From the NCBI RefSeq assembly GCF_015845845.1, contig NZ_LDIG01000073.1, positions 1 through 57,332 of the forward strand: a DNA stretch of 57,332 nt, given 5' to 3'. Below, in pieces: positions 44,434 through 53,557 of this stretch (position 1 is the stretch's first letter; every line of letters starts with the position of its first letter). The DNA comes from Paenibacillus dendritiformis (lineage in GTDB: Bacteria; Bacillota; Bacilli; Paenibacillales; Paenibacillaceae). The translations under genes and the position numbers were made by a program. The notes below the pieces were generated by a model, which was given only the letters and a program-made list of their open reading frames with translations, was not told the DNA's origin and did no database searches.

Positions 44434-45687
44434 TCACCGCTTGCGGCGCAGTTGGAGCGGGATGCGAATCGCGGCCGCCGCCGGCACGATCAGGCTGACG
44501 GCAATGATCGCCAGCCCCGCCATCGCGATCCGGTCGAGCTGCGGGTAGAAGTCGGCCTGGGCAGGCGGCGGCTCCCGGTCCCGCAGCAGACTCATCAGGC
44601 CGGAGCCGATGTGAAACGTGTACGCGGAATTGATATTGGCGAGCACGCCTACGCCAAGCCGCTCCTGCGGCCGGAAGATGATAAAGGACGAGAAGTTGGG
44701 GTTGGAGCCTTGGTGCGATATTTCCTTCCCGTCGGCTGACACAAACCACCCCGCGGCATAGGAAGCGCCATTCTCGTCGGGCCCCGCGTTCGTATCGGGC
44801 CGGTGCGAACGTTCGATTATCGCCCGGTCGCTTGCGGATATGTCGGCCGCTCCCAACTGAAGCAGCAGCCACCGCCCGATATCGTCCGCATTGGCGACCA
44901 GGTAGCCGGCAGGCGTGTTCCCCCTGTAATCGGGAGCCTGATACAGCCGCGGCGAACCGAACCCGATCTTGTAGCCCGCGGCCAGCCTCTGCCGATCGTT
45001 CAACTGCGCCATCGGCATGGTGTCATGCAGTCCCAGCCGCTGCAGCATTCCGGACATATAAGCCTCGTAGGACATGCCCGATACTTCCTGGATAACCAGG
45101 CCCAGAACGTCATAATTAATGGTGGCGTATTGATACTTGCTTCCCGGAACGGTATCGAGATCGGTTCCCGACAAAGCCCGCACCGTGCGTTCCAATGCCT
45201 GCTCTCCCGAATCCTCCGGAATCGACGCGATCGAGGCGAACGGCACCCCGCTTGTATGATGCAGCAGTTGGCCGAGCGTCACCTTGACCGCCTGCCCTTC
45301 ATAATTCAGTTGGAGCCACGGCAGGTAGCGGGCGACCGGGTCGTCGAGACGAAGCGCTCCCTGCTGCTCCAGTTCCAGCAAGGCCAAGCCGGTAAACGCT
45401 TTGGAGGTCGAGCCCAATTGAAACAAGGTAGAGCTGGTTGCCGGAATCCCGGCCTCCCGGTCGGCGAGCCCGAAGCCGTTCGCATAGACCACCCGATCTC
45501 CGCTCACGACGACAACCGCGGCGCCGGGACTTTGCGCCTTCTCCAGCTCGGCCTGCACGAACCGCTCGATGGCGGCGGCGTCTACATCCGGCCGGCCTTG
45601 CGGGGGAGGGGCTCCCTCTTCGGCAGCGAGCGCTGCCGGACGGACAAGCAGCGCAGCGATAAGCAGATAAACGGCAAGCCTCTTCAT
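44434..45687 (-). CDS. ClbP/ZmaM/XcnG-type prodrug-activating peptidase, ended early by TGA
   Basis: The 417-residue protein is a class C beta-lactamase-like serine peptidase. It has a signal peptide (MKRLAVYLLIAALLVRPAALA), the nucleophile motif S93-T-S-K96, Y187 in QYATINY and H325-Q-G, close to ClbP S95, K98 and Y186. One membrane helix (about 386-406) follows the catalytic domain. Such enzymes act outside the membrane and cut N-acyl-D-Asn off an inactive precursor. The neighbour NRPS is predicted to make exactly that leader. The gene should run on for two more helices but stops at TGA (44434-44436). ATG 45687 has GAGGGGG upstream; an ATG at 45708 overlaps the NRPS stop. Confidence 0.9.
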   Translation of the reverse strand: MKRLAVYLLIAALLVRPAALAAEEGAPPPQGRPDVDAAAIERFVQAELEKAQSPGAAVVVVSGDRVVYANGFGLADREAGIPATSSTLFQLGSTSKAFTGLALLELEQQGALRLDDPVARYLPWLQLNYEGQAVKVTLGQLLHHTSGVPFASIASIPEDSGEQALERTVRALSGTDLDTVPGSKYQYATINYDVLGLVIQEVSGMSYEAYMSGMLQRLGLHDTMPMAQLNDRQRLAAGYKIGFGSPRLYQAPDYRGNTPAGYLVANADDIGRWLLLQLGAADISASDRAIIERSHRPDTNAGPDENGASYAAGWFVSADGKEISHQGSNPNFSSFIIFRPQERLGVGVLANINSAYTFHIGSGLMSLLRDREPPPAQADFYPQLDRIAMAGLAIIAVSLIVPAAAAIRIPLQLRRKR

Positions 45688-45704
45688 CACGTTTCTTTTC
45701 CCCC

Positions 45705-48700
45705 TCATGATTTGAAGAGAATGTCCAGCTCGTCTTGGGTAAGCTTCACCGTCTCGAAGTCGGATGGCGTAAAGTCGGACTGCCCCGTCTCCGCGCACAG
45801 GTGAATCACTTCGCTCAGCCGCTGCATCAAAGCATCCATGAACGCCTCCATCGACTCCCGCTTGAACTTGGCCGTGCTGTAGGACATCCGGACCTGGAGC
45901 TTCCTGTCCATCACGATGGCCACGACATCGACCAAGCAGGACAGCCGGTTGCTCGCGCAGATGTCGCTTCCCGTATCCTCATCGGCCATTTCCAGCACGG
46001 GGCTCAGCAGATGATTGTCGATCTCCCCCATATAATTGAAGCGAAGCAAGCTCCGGCCCGTCTCCGGGATGCGGCCGGAGAAGTATGACAAGATGCCATA
46101 GTCCATCCCCTTGTTCGGAATGGAGCGAAGCTGTTCCTTGACGCTCTTGATGATGCCGGCAGGCTCTGTGCCAGGCAGGCGGAGGTTGACCGGATACATC
46201 GAAGTGAACCAGCCCACCGTTCTGGACACGTCCATGTTGTCGAACAACTCCTCGCGCCCATGCCCTTCCAGCTCGATCGTGATGTTCTCCTTGCCGGTGA
46301 AGCCGCCAAGCGCCATGGCCAGGGAAGCGACCAGCAGATCGCTTGTCTGCGTGCGGAACGGGGCATTCGCCTCCCGCAGGAGCCTGCGCGTCTCTTCCTT
46401 GGACAGTTCCCTGACCAGCGTGCCGCATGCGGCATGCCGATCGTCGGCTGCGGGGAAGTCGGGTTGCAAGCTGTCTTCCGCCTCGGCTGTGACCGACTGC
46501 CAGTAGGCCAAATGTTCGAGCGCCCGCTCGCGGCTGTACGCTTCGATCGCATCCGCCCAAGCCTGGACGGAATGCGTTTTGCCCGGCAATGGCAAGCTTG
46601 GGCCGCCCAGCATCGATTGCAGCACCCGGTCGAGGTCTTCCAGCAAAATACGCCAAGATACCCCATCGATGACCAAATGATGCGCCGTCAGCAAAAGACG
46701 CTGTCCCTGAACGCCTTCCTCAAATAAAAGCGATTTAAACAGCAAACCTTGTCCAAGCCGCATACTCGCTTTGAACGACTCGGCGCGCTTCTTCAACTCC
46801 GCGGACCGTTCCTCCTCCGAATGGCAGGTGAGATCGCAGCAGGCAATCTCCACGTCATCCCTCTCCACAGGCCGGTATTCCAGGCTTCCGGCCGCTTCGT
46901 CAACCTGCAGCCTCAAGGCGTCATGATGCTGGATTAGCCTGTATAACGCTTCTTGGAGCTGCGCCGCCGTGACCGCCTGCTTCAAGCGAACGAGAACAGA
47001 TTGGGCATAGTAGTGCGGATTGCTCCATGGTTGGCGGAAAAACCAGGTCGTGATCGGCAGCGGCTTGACCGCCCCTGTGCACGGGCCTTGCGCAATCGGT
47101 TCAAAATGATTCATTTCGATCAGCGCCGCCAGCTCGTGGATAACCGGGTAGCTCAAAATCTGTTGAACCTTTAGCCTGTACCCGGCGGCGGTCACCCGCG
47201 ACGCAATCTGGATCGCTTTGATCGAATCGCCGCCCATGTGATAAAAATTGTCGCGGGCTCCGATGTTCTCCGCCTGCAGCACGTCCTTGAAAATATCCGT
47301 CAATAAGGCCGCAATATGACCGGATGCTTCCGCGTCGTTCTGTTCAGGGGCCTGTTCCGGAGCGGGCAAAAGCCGGCGATCGACTTTGCCGTTCGGCGTA
47401 AGCGGCAGTTGATCGAGCCGGACAAAATAGGCCGGAATCATGTAGGACGGCAGCACCTCCGCCAGCTTCATCCGCAGTTCCAGAACGGAGATTCGCCCCT
47501 CCGCAACGAAATAAGCGACGAGCTGCTGCTGCCCGTCCTCCCCGGTCCAATCCACGACGACCGCATCTTCAATCGGGGCCAGAGCAAGCAGTCGATGCTC
47601 GATTTCCCCCATTTCAATCCGGTACCCTTTTATTTTCACCTGGTGATCGATTCGTCCCAGATACCCGATATCGCCATGATGATGGCGCATGGCCAAGTCG
47701 CCGCTCCGGTACATTTTCTTGCCGGGCAGGAACGGGTTGTCCACGAAACGCTCCCGCGTCAGTTCCGGTCTATGCAAGTAGCCGCGGGCGACGCCGTCCC
47801 CGGAAATATAGAGTTCGCCAACCGTCCCATTCGGGACCGGCTCCAGCCTCTGATCGAGCAAATAAATTTGCACATTGTCGATCGGCTGCCCGATCGGCAC
47901 CGATGATCCCTTGTCCCGTTCCGGATCGAACTTGTAAATCATGCATCCGACCACCGTCTCGGTCGGTCCGTATTCGTTGTAGATGTCGATTCCGCCGCAG
48001 GCCTGTTCGTGAATGTGGCGGGCGAGCGCGCACTTCAAATCCTCGCCGCCGACGATGAATGTCCGGACGGCGGATGCGCTCAAATCGACGTCTTTGATCA
48101 GCGCCAGATGCGCCGGGGTCAGCTTGATGACCGTCGCCTTGTTGTCGCGCAATATGCGATGAATAATGAACTCGTTCCCGTCATCCTCATAGATCTCGAT
48201 CCGATGGCCGCTGATTAACGGCGTAAAGATGGAAGTCACCGTCAAATCGAATGCAATCGAAGAATACAGGGCAAAAACTTCGTCGGAGGCGCGAAGATAC
48301 GTCTTGCTTGCCCACCAAATATAGTTCACCAAGCCGCGGTGCTCGATCATCGTTCCTTTCGGGTTCCCCGTGGAACCCGAGGTATATATGATATAGACCA
48401 AATCGTCTGCCGATCCGTGGGCCGGCAGATTGCTCCCGTCGGCTTCGTATATCCGTTCGTCATCGAGGTCGATAACGGCTCCTTCATACGACAAGCGATC
48501 CCATTCGCTGCCGTGCGTCAGTAGATGAGAAGCCCCGCTGTCCCGCAATATATATTCGATCCGTTCCTGCGGGTAATCGGGGTCTATCGGAAGATACGCG
48601 GCTCCCGCCTTGATGACCGCCCATATCCCGACCACGAGCGCGAGCGAGTGCCGCCCCATGACGGCCACAGGCGTATGCGGGCCGATTCCGCTCTTCAGCA

Positions 48701-50207
48701 GCGTTCGGGCCAGCCGGTTCGCCCGTTCGTTCAGTTCGCCATACGTCAGAGACTGTCCGCCGCAGGCGACGGCGACGCGGTCCGGCGTCCGTTCGACTTG
48801 TTCTTCGAAGAGCTGCAATATCGTTGCGGTCGCGGGATATTCACGGTCCGTCCGGTTGCAAGCGTACAGCAGCTCCGCGCGCTCCCCCGGCAGCAGCAGC
48901 TGCATATCGCGGATGGCGGCCTCCGGACGGCTTACGGCTTGATCCGCTATATAATGCAGGCGGCGGTACATCTCCTCGATGTGCGAATCCGTATAATCGC
49001 CTGTTTTATAATCGAAATACAGCTCCAGCCCTTCATTCGGCGACCATTCGGTGACGATGAGCTGCAAGGGATACAATTGATTGCCGTTATGCGCTTCGAT
49101 TTGCTGCATTTTCCATCCGGGGCCGAAGCTCTGATCGAATGCGGTATTGTAGTAGTTCACGCATACCTGAAATAATTGATCCAGTCCCCGTTTGTGAAGC
49201 TGAAGGTCCTGCACGAGCAAGTTGTAAGGATATTTCTGATGGAAATAACATTGGATGAGTTCGTGATTGATGTTATGTATGAACGTGGAGAATGACGTAT
49301 CGTCCTCGATGTCAGCCAGGAACGGCATCGTGCTGGTAAACATGCCGAATGTGTTTTTTTCCTTGACTCCGGTGCGATTCAATACAGGCGTGCCTATCAT
49401 GATGCGGTCTTGAAGCGTTGCTTTGTGGAGGTAAATGAGCATCGTTGCGATAAAAAAGGTGTTCAGCGATATTCGATGCGTCTGTACGAAGGAGCGAATG
49501 GCTTCTGAAGTTTGCGGGCCGATTCGGAATTGTTGACGTTTGCCTGCCGTGCCGCTTGCCGTCGCTTGCAAGGCAACGTCATGGACGTTCTCGAATTTTT
49601 TCAGCCAGTAGTGTTTATTTTTCGCGAAGCGGGAAGACGATAAGTAGGCCTGCTCTTGTTCAATGTAGTCTAAGTAACTGGGCCGGTCTTTCAGCTCAAC
49701 CGTCTGTCCCTGCATTAACTGGGTATAAATTTGGTTGATATGCGTGGTCATCAATTGAAAAGACCATCCGTCGGAAATCATATGATGGACTTTCGTCAGA
49801 TATGCGCTTTCCGTCTCGCTAATTTTTACGAGCGCAAACTCGTGCAGAAATTCCCCGTCCAGCGGCAGCGGCTTGGCAAACTCCGCGCTGACCCAGGCAT
49901 CGACACCGGCATCCGAGGAACGGGCCGTAAAGTCGATGAACGGAAACGTTCGTCTTCGATACGCGGTCACGGTCTGCCACACCGCCTCGTCCCGTTCGAC
50001 GAGCCGGAGGCGGATGGCGTCGTTGTGCTTGACGAACAGATTGATGGATTCCTCAAGCAACTGAAAATCAACAGGGCCGTAAATTTTGATAAGTCCTCCG
50101 ATGTTGTGAATGCTCGTGCCCGGGTAAATGTTTTCCACATACCAGATTCGCTTTTGCGGATGTGTCAACGGATACAGCTTGGACGCTTCCAGAGAAATAA
50201 CCTCCAA
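45705..50207 (-). CDS. Starter NRPS for the acyl-D-Asn leader: C-A(Asn)-T-E
   Basis: About 1500 residues. The N-terminal C domain (HHMISDG near 141-147) has no upstream amino-acid module and should acylate asparagine with a fatty acid. The A domain (IIYTSGSTGNPKG near 608; FDLTVTSIF near 652; NEYGPTETVVG) gives code D-L-T-K-I-G-E-V-G-K, a well-known asparagine code. A T domain (GGDSIKA near 992) is followed by an epimerisation domain (HHLVIDGVSW near 1176; GHGREELFDNMDVSRTVGWFTSMYPV). This matches the leader-making modules of zwittermicin, colibactin and xenocoumacin. Start is uncertain: TTG 50207 is conventional, but GGAGG at 50201-50205 would best serve a CTG at 50192; TTG 50237 lies within the previous gene. 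Confidence 0.92.
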   Translation of the reverse strand: MEVISLEASKLYPLTHPQKRIWYVENIYPGTSIHNIGGLIKIYGPVDFQLLEESINLFVKHNDAIRLRLVERDEAVWQTVTAYRRRTFPFIDFTARSSDAGVDAWVSAEFAKPLPLDGEFLHEFALVKISETESAYLTKVHHMISDGWSFQLMTTHINQIYTQLMQGQTVELKDRPSYLDYIEQEQAYLSSSRFAKNKHYWLKKFENVHDVALQATASGTAGKRQQFRIGPQTSEAIRSFVQTHRISLNTFFIATMLIYLHKATLQDRIMIGTPVLNRTGVKEKNTFGMFTSTMPFLADIEDDTSFSTFIHNINHELIQCYFHQKYPYNLLVQDLQLHKRGLDQLFQVCVNYYNTAFDQSFGPGWKMQQIEAHNGNQLYPLQLIVTEWSPNEGLELYFDYKTGDYTDSHIEEMYRRLHYIADQAVSRPEAAIRDMQLLLPGERAELLYACNRTDREYPATATILQLFEEQVERTPDRVAVACGGQSLTYGELNERANRLARTLLKSGIGPHTPVAVMGRHSLALVVGIWAVIKAGAAYLPIDPDYPQERIEYILRDSGASHLLTHGSEWDRLSYEGAVIDLDDERIYEADGSNLPAHGSADDLVYIIYTSGSTGNPKGTMIEHRGLVNYIWWASKTYLRASDEVFALYSSIAFDLTVTSIFTPLISGHRIEIYEDDGNEFIIHRILRDNKATVIKLTPAHLALIKDVDLSASAVRTFIVGGEDLKCALARHIHEQACGGIDIYNEYGPTETVVGCMIYKFDPERDKGSSVPIGQPIDNVQIYLLDQRLEPVPNGTVGELYISGDGVARGYLHRPELTRERFVDNPFLPGKKMYRSGDLAMRHHHGDIGYLGRIDHQVKIKGYRIEMGEIEHRLLALAPIEDAVVVDWTGEDGQQQLVAYFVAEGRISVLELRMKLAEVLPSYMIPAYFVRLDQLPLTPNGKVDRRLLPAPEQAPEQNDAEASGHIAALLTDIFKDVLQAENIGARDNFYHMGGDSIKAIQIASRVTAAGYRLKVQQILSYPVIHELAALIEMNHFEPIAQGPCTGAVKPLPITTWFFRQPWSNPHYYAQSVLVRLKQAVTAAQLQEALYRLIQHHDALRLQVDEAAGSLEYRPVERDDVEIACCDLTCHSEEERSAELKKRAESFKASMRLGQGLLFKSLLFEEGVQGQRLLLTAHHLVIDGVSWRILLEDLDRVLQSMLGGPSLPLPGKTHSVQAWADAIEAYSRERALEHLAYWQSVTAEAEDSLQPDFPAADDRHAACGTLVRELSKEETRRLLREANAPFRTQTSDLLVASLAMALGGFTGKENITIELEGHGREELFDNMDVSRTVGWFTSMYPVNLRLPGTEPAGIIKSVKEQLRSIPNKGMDYGILSYFSGRIPETGRSLLRFNYMGEIDNHLLSPVLEMADEDTGSDICASNRLSCLVDVVAIVMDRKLQVRMSYSTAKFKRESMEAFMDALMQRLSEVIHLCAETGQSDFTPSDFETVKLTQDELDILFKS

Positions 50208-50211
50208 TCGG

Positions 50212-51237
50212 TTAAGGTACGGATGGTTGAGGAGCAATGCGGTGTTCCAGCGCTTCCGCGACGGACTCCAGGATCTGCTTTTCGCTGTCCATAAGAGAAG
50301 TCATCTCGTCGATTCCTTGGTTCAGAATGGCATCATCCCCGGTCAAGGCGTACTTCATCAGCACATGCCGCAGAGCCAAGGCTCGCTCTTCTATCGGCCG
50401 GAAACACCCCGTAAATGCCGGTGCAAGAAGCTGGCGTCCGCATAAATAATCGATTCGCATTCCCATCGTTTTTTTATGCTCCCACAAAATGTGGATGGGC
50501 CTGATATCGCGTTTGCGCACCAGGGCCGGCATATTGCGGATTAATGCGGGATATACGTTGACGCCGAAGGCCAGATCCAACGGATCGGCCGTTCCCCGGC
50601 GGGGCCGGGAGACATCGCAGCCGGAAAGATATTGTTCCAGCGATTCTTGGATGAATGCGGGATCGAGGCTGTAGCTTCCCGCTCTATTGAGTTTGTACAA
50701 ATAGATTTGCTCTTCGTAGCGGTCCGTCCATTCGAGATGCTGGAAACCTTGCTCCATTTCATGAAACGGCACGAGCGTCTTGCGGAACTGCATCTCCTCG
50801 TCATAGCCGAGCACGAAGAACACCCTCTTGCCGTCATCGTACCCGTAGACCAGAATATCGTGGGCGTAGTGGATCTGGCGGTACACGCGTCGGCGGGGGA
50901 TATAGAACTCGTCGACATAGAGAGAAATCGTATAACCCGAATTGATACTATTTACCAAAAATTCGACAATTCCCGGCTGTGAATCAAGCACGAATTCCCG
51001 TTCCAGTTTTTGTGTAATCAGCCACGGACACCGCATGAAATCCTCGCCGTAAAATGTGAGCGGCACGGATTGGGAAGCGCGTTCTCCTTCCAGATCCTGA
51101 TGGCAATAAAGGTGAATGAAATTGCTGTAGAACCACGGCAGCGCCTCTTCGCGGGCGAGCGCCGTGCATAGGGGGTAGGCCACATACTGATACCCAACAA
51201 TGGGCGGAATGACGAGTTCCAGTTCCTTGACACCCAA
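50212..51237 (-). CDS. BtrH N-terminal-domain-like protein, first gene of the cluster
   Basis: The 341-residue protein resembles proteins with the butirosin BtrH N-terminal domain, a papain/C39-like fold that in BtrH moves an acyl group from a carrier protein to an acceptor. C24 in AYPLCTALARE, H in YAHDILVYGYDD and D in ISLYVDEFYIP are candidate active residues. No signal peptide or membrane helix is seen. Such proteins are often next to NRPS genes in Bacillales, but their role there is not established; acyl transfer or amide formation on the product is an inference. The only in-frame start before the first conserved part is TTG at 51237, with GAGAGGTGG about 10 bases upstream; a TAA lies 22 bases upstream in frame. 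Confidence 0.7.
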   Translation of the reverse strand: MGVKELELVIPPIVGYQYVAYPLCTALAREEALPWFYSNFIHLYCHQDLEGERASQSVPLTFYGEDFMRCPWLITQKLEREFVLDSQPGIVEFLVNSINSGYTISLYVDEFYIPRRRVYRQIHYAHDILVYGYDDGKRVFFVLGYDEEMQFRKTLVPFHEMEQGFQHLEWTDRYEEQIYLYKLNRAGSYSLDPAFIQESLEQYLSGCDVSRPRRGTADPLDLAFGVNVYPALIRNMPALVRKRDIRPIHILWEHKKTMGMRIDYLCGRQLLAPAFTGCFRPIEERALALRHVLMKYALTGDDAILNQGIDEMTSLMDSEKQILESVAEALEHRIAPQPSVP

Positions 51238-51345
51238 ACCGGCAAGCCACCTCTCTGATTAAATTGAATATTATGTAAAAATATGAAATATAATATAATT
51301 TTCTTCAATATCGTCTGTTTTCTACTTTTTGTCATACGCAGAAAC

Positions 51346-51375
51346 AATATTCCCATAGATGTTTATTCTTGTCAA
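51346..51375 (-). promoter_or_regulatory. Candidate promoter of the NRPS/PKS cluster
   Basis: On the minus strand a perfect TTGACA (51370-51375) is followed after 18 bases by AATATT (51346-51351), four of six matches to the -10 consensus. It lies about 110 bases before the first gene of the cluster. The whole stretch 51238-51443 is markedly AT-rich against the GC-rich cluster and shows no gene. Confidence 0.55.
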
Positions 51376-51443
51376 TATGGACTGAATATTTTAACATTTT
51401 TTTCACATCATCTCTTGTCGTTATTGTGTCCATTTGCGAGAAA

Positions 51444-51475
51444 CAAAAAGCCGGCGTCCTTGGCGGCACCGGCTT
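51444..51475 (-). terminator. Terminator after cotJC
   Basis: On the minus strand AAGCCGG and CCGGCTT pair around a GC-rich loop, followed by TTTTGTTTC. It starts 12 bases after the cotJC stop and isolates the cotJ operon from the cluster promoter that follows on the same strand. Confidence 0.8.
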
Positions 51476-51487
51476 CACCTTATCGTG

Positions 51488-52057
51488 TTAAAATATCTTC
51501 TTCGCATCCCGCCGTTCCTTCAAAATCTCCACCGCTTCCCTGAACCGGAGCGAGTGGATGACTTCCCGTTCCCGCAAAAATTTCAGACTATCCTGCAAAT
51601 CGACATCATCCGTCAGATCGATCAGCCATTGATACGTCGCCCGTGCCTTCTCCTCGGCAGCGATATCCTCGTACAAGTCGGCGATCGGATCGCCCTTCGC
51701 CTGAATATAGGCCGCCGTCCAGGGCACCCCGCCCGCATTTTCATAGAATAGCGCGCTGTCATGGGAGACATAATGCGCCCCGAGTCCGGCCGCTTCCAAT
51801 TCCTGCGGCGTCGCGTCCTTGGTCAGCTTGTATACCATGGTGGCAATCATTTCCAAATGAGCGAATTCCTCCGTCCCGATATCGGTAAGCAAGCCGATGA
51901 CCTTATCCGGAATCGAGTAGCGCTGATTCAAATAGCGAAGCGCCGCCGCCAGCTCCCCATCGGCTCCGCCGTACTGCTCCAGCAGGAGCTTAGCCATGCG
52001 CGGATCGCATTTGCTGACGCGAACCGGATATTGCAACTTCTTCTCATATACCCACAA
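51488..52057 (-). CDS. cotJC: Spore coat protein CotJC (manganese-catalase family)
   Basis: The 189-residue protein starts MWVYEKKLQYPVRVSKCDPRMAKLLLEQYGG and has the four-helix di-metal core of manganese catalases (GTEEFAHLEMIATMVYKL; DIAAEEKARATYQWLIDL). CotJC is a component of the inner coat of endospores. Length is normal. It is the third gene of a cotJABC operon, 48 bases after cotJB. Its presence shows the host forms spores. Confidence 0.95.
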   Translation of the reverse strand: MWVYEKKLQYPVRVSKCDPRMAKLLLEQYGGADGELAAALRYLNQRYSIPDKVIGLLTDIGTEEFAHLEMIATMVYKLTKDATPQELEAAGLGAHYVSHDSALFYENAGGVPWTAAYIQAKGDPIADLYEDIAAEEKARATYQWLIDLTDDVDLQDSLKFLREREVIHSLRFREAVEILKERRDAKKIF

Positions 52058-52105
52058 TGCCGCTTCCCTCCTAACGTTGCTTCCCCGTCCTCCTCGAGAC
52101 TTCCG

Positions 52106-52381
52106 TTACACCTGCCACGGCCACGGCGTGTCTGTCCAGGACCAAGGGCATTTCGAATAGAAGCCGCCGGCCTGCAGGGGGCCGAACCTCTCCTGAAAAT
52201 GCCTCGCCACCTTCATCCGTTCATGAACATAGTGATTGAACTGCTGGATCGCCTGATTGTCTTCGGGATGCGTATCCAGATACAGATTCAGCTCGATCAG
52301 CACAAAATCGATTTCCTGCAGCTGCAGCAGGCTGTCATAATACTCCCGAGTGCAGAACGGGTGCGTGCCATGTGTGCTCAA
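52106..52381 (-). CDS. cotJB: Spore coat protein CotJB
   Basis: The 91-residue protein has the CotJB pattern: YYDSLLQLQEIDFVLIELNLYLDTHPEDNQAIQQFNHYV and the C-terminal WSWTDTPWPWQV. TTG at 52381 follows GAGGAGGG with good spacing, overlaps the cotJA stop (TTGA) and gives the usual length; no ATG fits. CotJB is required for assembly of the other CotJ proteins into the coat in B. subtilis. Confidence 0.92.
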   Translation of the reverse strand: MSTHGTHPFCTREYYDSLLQLQEIDFVLIELNLYLDTHPEDNQAIQQFNHYVHERMKVARHFQERFGPLQAGGFYSKCPWSWTDTPWPWQV

Positions 52382-52668
52382 GCCGTTCCCTCCTCCCGTC
52401 TGCCCTTCGGCCGATAAGGGCTGAATAATGCCGGCCACAGCGTTCCGCACCGCAGCGCCTGCGGCGGCGGGAATTGCGGCAAATTCGGGGGCTGAAACGT
52501 AATGAACAAGTTCGGCGGCACGACATAGGTCTTGTAGGGCAGCGGCGGGCAAGGATCCCATGGCCCCCGGAACGGTATATAGAACCTTTCCTGCGAATGC
52601 GCTCCCGGCCCGCATGCGGACGGCATCGCTGCCGGCTCGGCCCAGCCACGCGCTTGCTCGTTCTCCAT
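52378..52668 (-). CDS. cotJA: Spore coat-associated protein CotJA
   Basis: The 96-residue proline-rich protein has the CotJA core YKTYVVPPNLFITFQPPNLPQFPPPQALRCGTLWPALFSPY. AAAGGAGG lies about 12 bases before the ATG. It heads the cotJABC operon. In Bacillus this operon is read in the mother cell by SigE; the stretch 52669-52751 upstream has no gene, and I could not fix a convincing SigE promoter in it. Confidence 0.92.
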   Translation of the reverse strand: MENEQARGWAEPAAMPSACGPGAHSQERFYIPFRGPWDPCPPLPYKTYVVPPNLFITFQPPNLPQFPPPQALRCGTLWPALFSPYRPKGRREEGTA

Positions 52669-52754
52669 GATGCTCGGTAACCTCCTTTGTCAAACGGATA
52701 AATAACACTTCACTTCCTACTCATATGAGCTATCTGGAATGTCCCATGACATGA

Positions 52755-52790
52755 AATAAACCGCTCAGCAGCAATGGGTCTGCTGAACGG
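52755..52790 (-). terminator. Terminator after the Crp/Fnr regulator gene
   Basis: On the minus strand CCGTTCAGCAG pairs with CTGCTGAGCGG (one wobble) around an 8-base loop and is followed by TTTATTTCAT. It begins 10 bases after the regulator stop. Confidence 0.75.
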
Positions 52791-52799
52791 CTTGCCCGT

Positions 52800-53324
52800 T
52801 CATCGCTTCGTCATTGAATTGTCGCCCTGCCGGAGCAGACGGTTGACCGTCTCGCGCCGCACTCCGATGAGCTGCCCGATCTCTTCTTGCGTCAGCATAT
52901 CGGTAAGCGGGGTCTTGTTCGTCATGCTGTCCAGCCACCTGGTCAGCAGCGCCAGCCGCTCGGCGGGCGATCCGATCGTCAGATGATCGAGCCGCTGCTG
53001 CATGAAGCGAAGCTTCTCCTGCAGCAGCTTGGCCACTTCGAGCGCTTTCCCGGAATCGTTCCGCAGCTCCTCATACCACGCCTCCGCTTCCATCCGCTCG
53101 ACCGTGCCGGTTACCATGGCCGTCGCCGTCCCATGGCAATCCTTCGGGGAGATAAGGGAATGATGCGGCACCATCTCGCCCGGATACAATATATTGAACA
53201 GCACGATGTTCCCGTTCTCATGCAGCCGGGTCACTTTGAACAAGCCGCTCACAATCCGGTACAGATACGTGCCCGGATCGCCTTGGCGGAATAATATCTC
53301 CCCGCGATGCAGCGTAATCTTCAT
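52800..53324 (-). CDS. Crp/Fnr-family transcription regulator
   Basis: The 174-residue protein has a cyclic-nucleotide-binding-type beta roll from the first residues (LHRGEILFRQGDPGTYLYRIVSGLFKVTRL), a dimer helix (EVAKLLQEKLRFMQQRLDHL) and a C-terminal helix-turn-helix (LTQEEIGQLIGVRRETVNRLLRQG). It is shorter than usual (about 220) because it lacks the first 20-30 residues. There is no cysteine cluster for an iron-sulphur centre, so it is not an Fnr oxygen sensor of that type. Ligand and targets are unknown. AAGGAG lies 9 bases before the ATG. It stands alone between two terminators/promoters and shows no link to the cluster. Confidence 0.9.
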   Translation of the reverse strand: MKITLHRGEILFRQGDPGTYLYRIVSGLFKVTRLHENGNIVLFNILYPGEMVPHHSLISPKDCHGTATAMVTGTVERMEAEAWYEELRNDSGKALEVAKLLQEKLRFMQQRLDHLTIGSPAERLALLTRWLDSMTNKTPLTDMLTQEEIGQLIGVRRETVNRLLRQGDNSMTKR

Positions 53325-53414
53325 TCCTGCTCACTCCTTCTTCCATCCCGGCTCTTTCCTTTTCCTCTGTTCTTATTGTAAACCATTTTGCCCCCTTCCA
53401 CCATCATTTACCCA

Positions 53415-53468
53415 TTGAAACCAGAATGTTTGTTCGCTATATTAGTTATAAAACAGAACACAAGTTCG
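53415..53468 (+). promoter_or_regulatory. SOS promoter with two LexA (DinR) boxes
   Basis: TTGAAA (53415-53420), 17 bases, then TATATT (53438-53443) form a good promoter. A LexA box, AGAAT-GTTT-GTTCG (53423-53436), fills the spacer and a second, AGAAC-ACAA-GTTCG (53455-53468), follows the -10. The Bacillus consensus is CGAAC-N4-GTTCG. Tight SOS repression of the downstream gene is expected. Confidence 0.7.
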
Positions 53469-53557
53469 TACAATAAGGTTATCAACCTTTCCGCGGGCCT
53501 CCGCGATTTCAATCGGGGGCGCCGCATGGATGGACGTTACGCAAGGAGGAACCCGGT

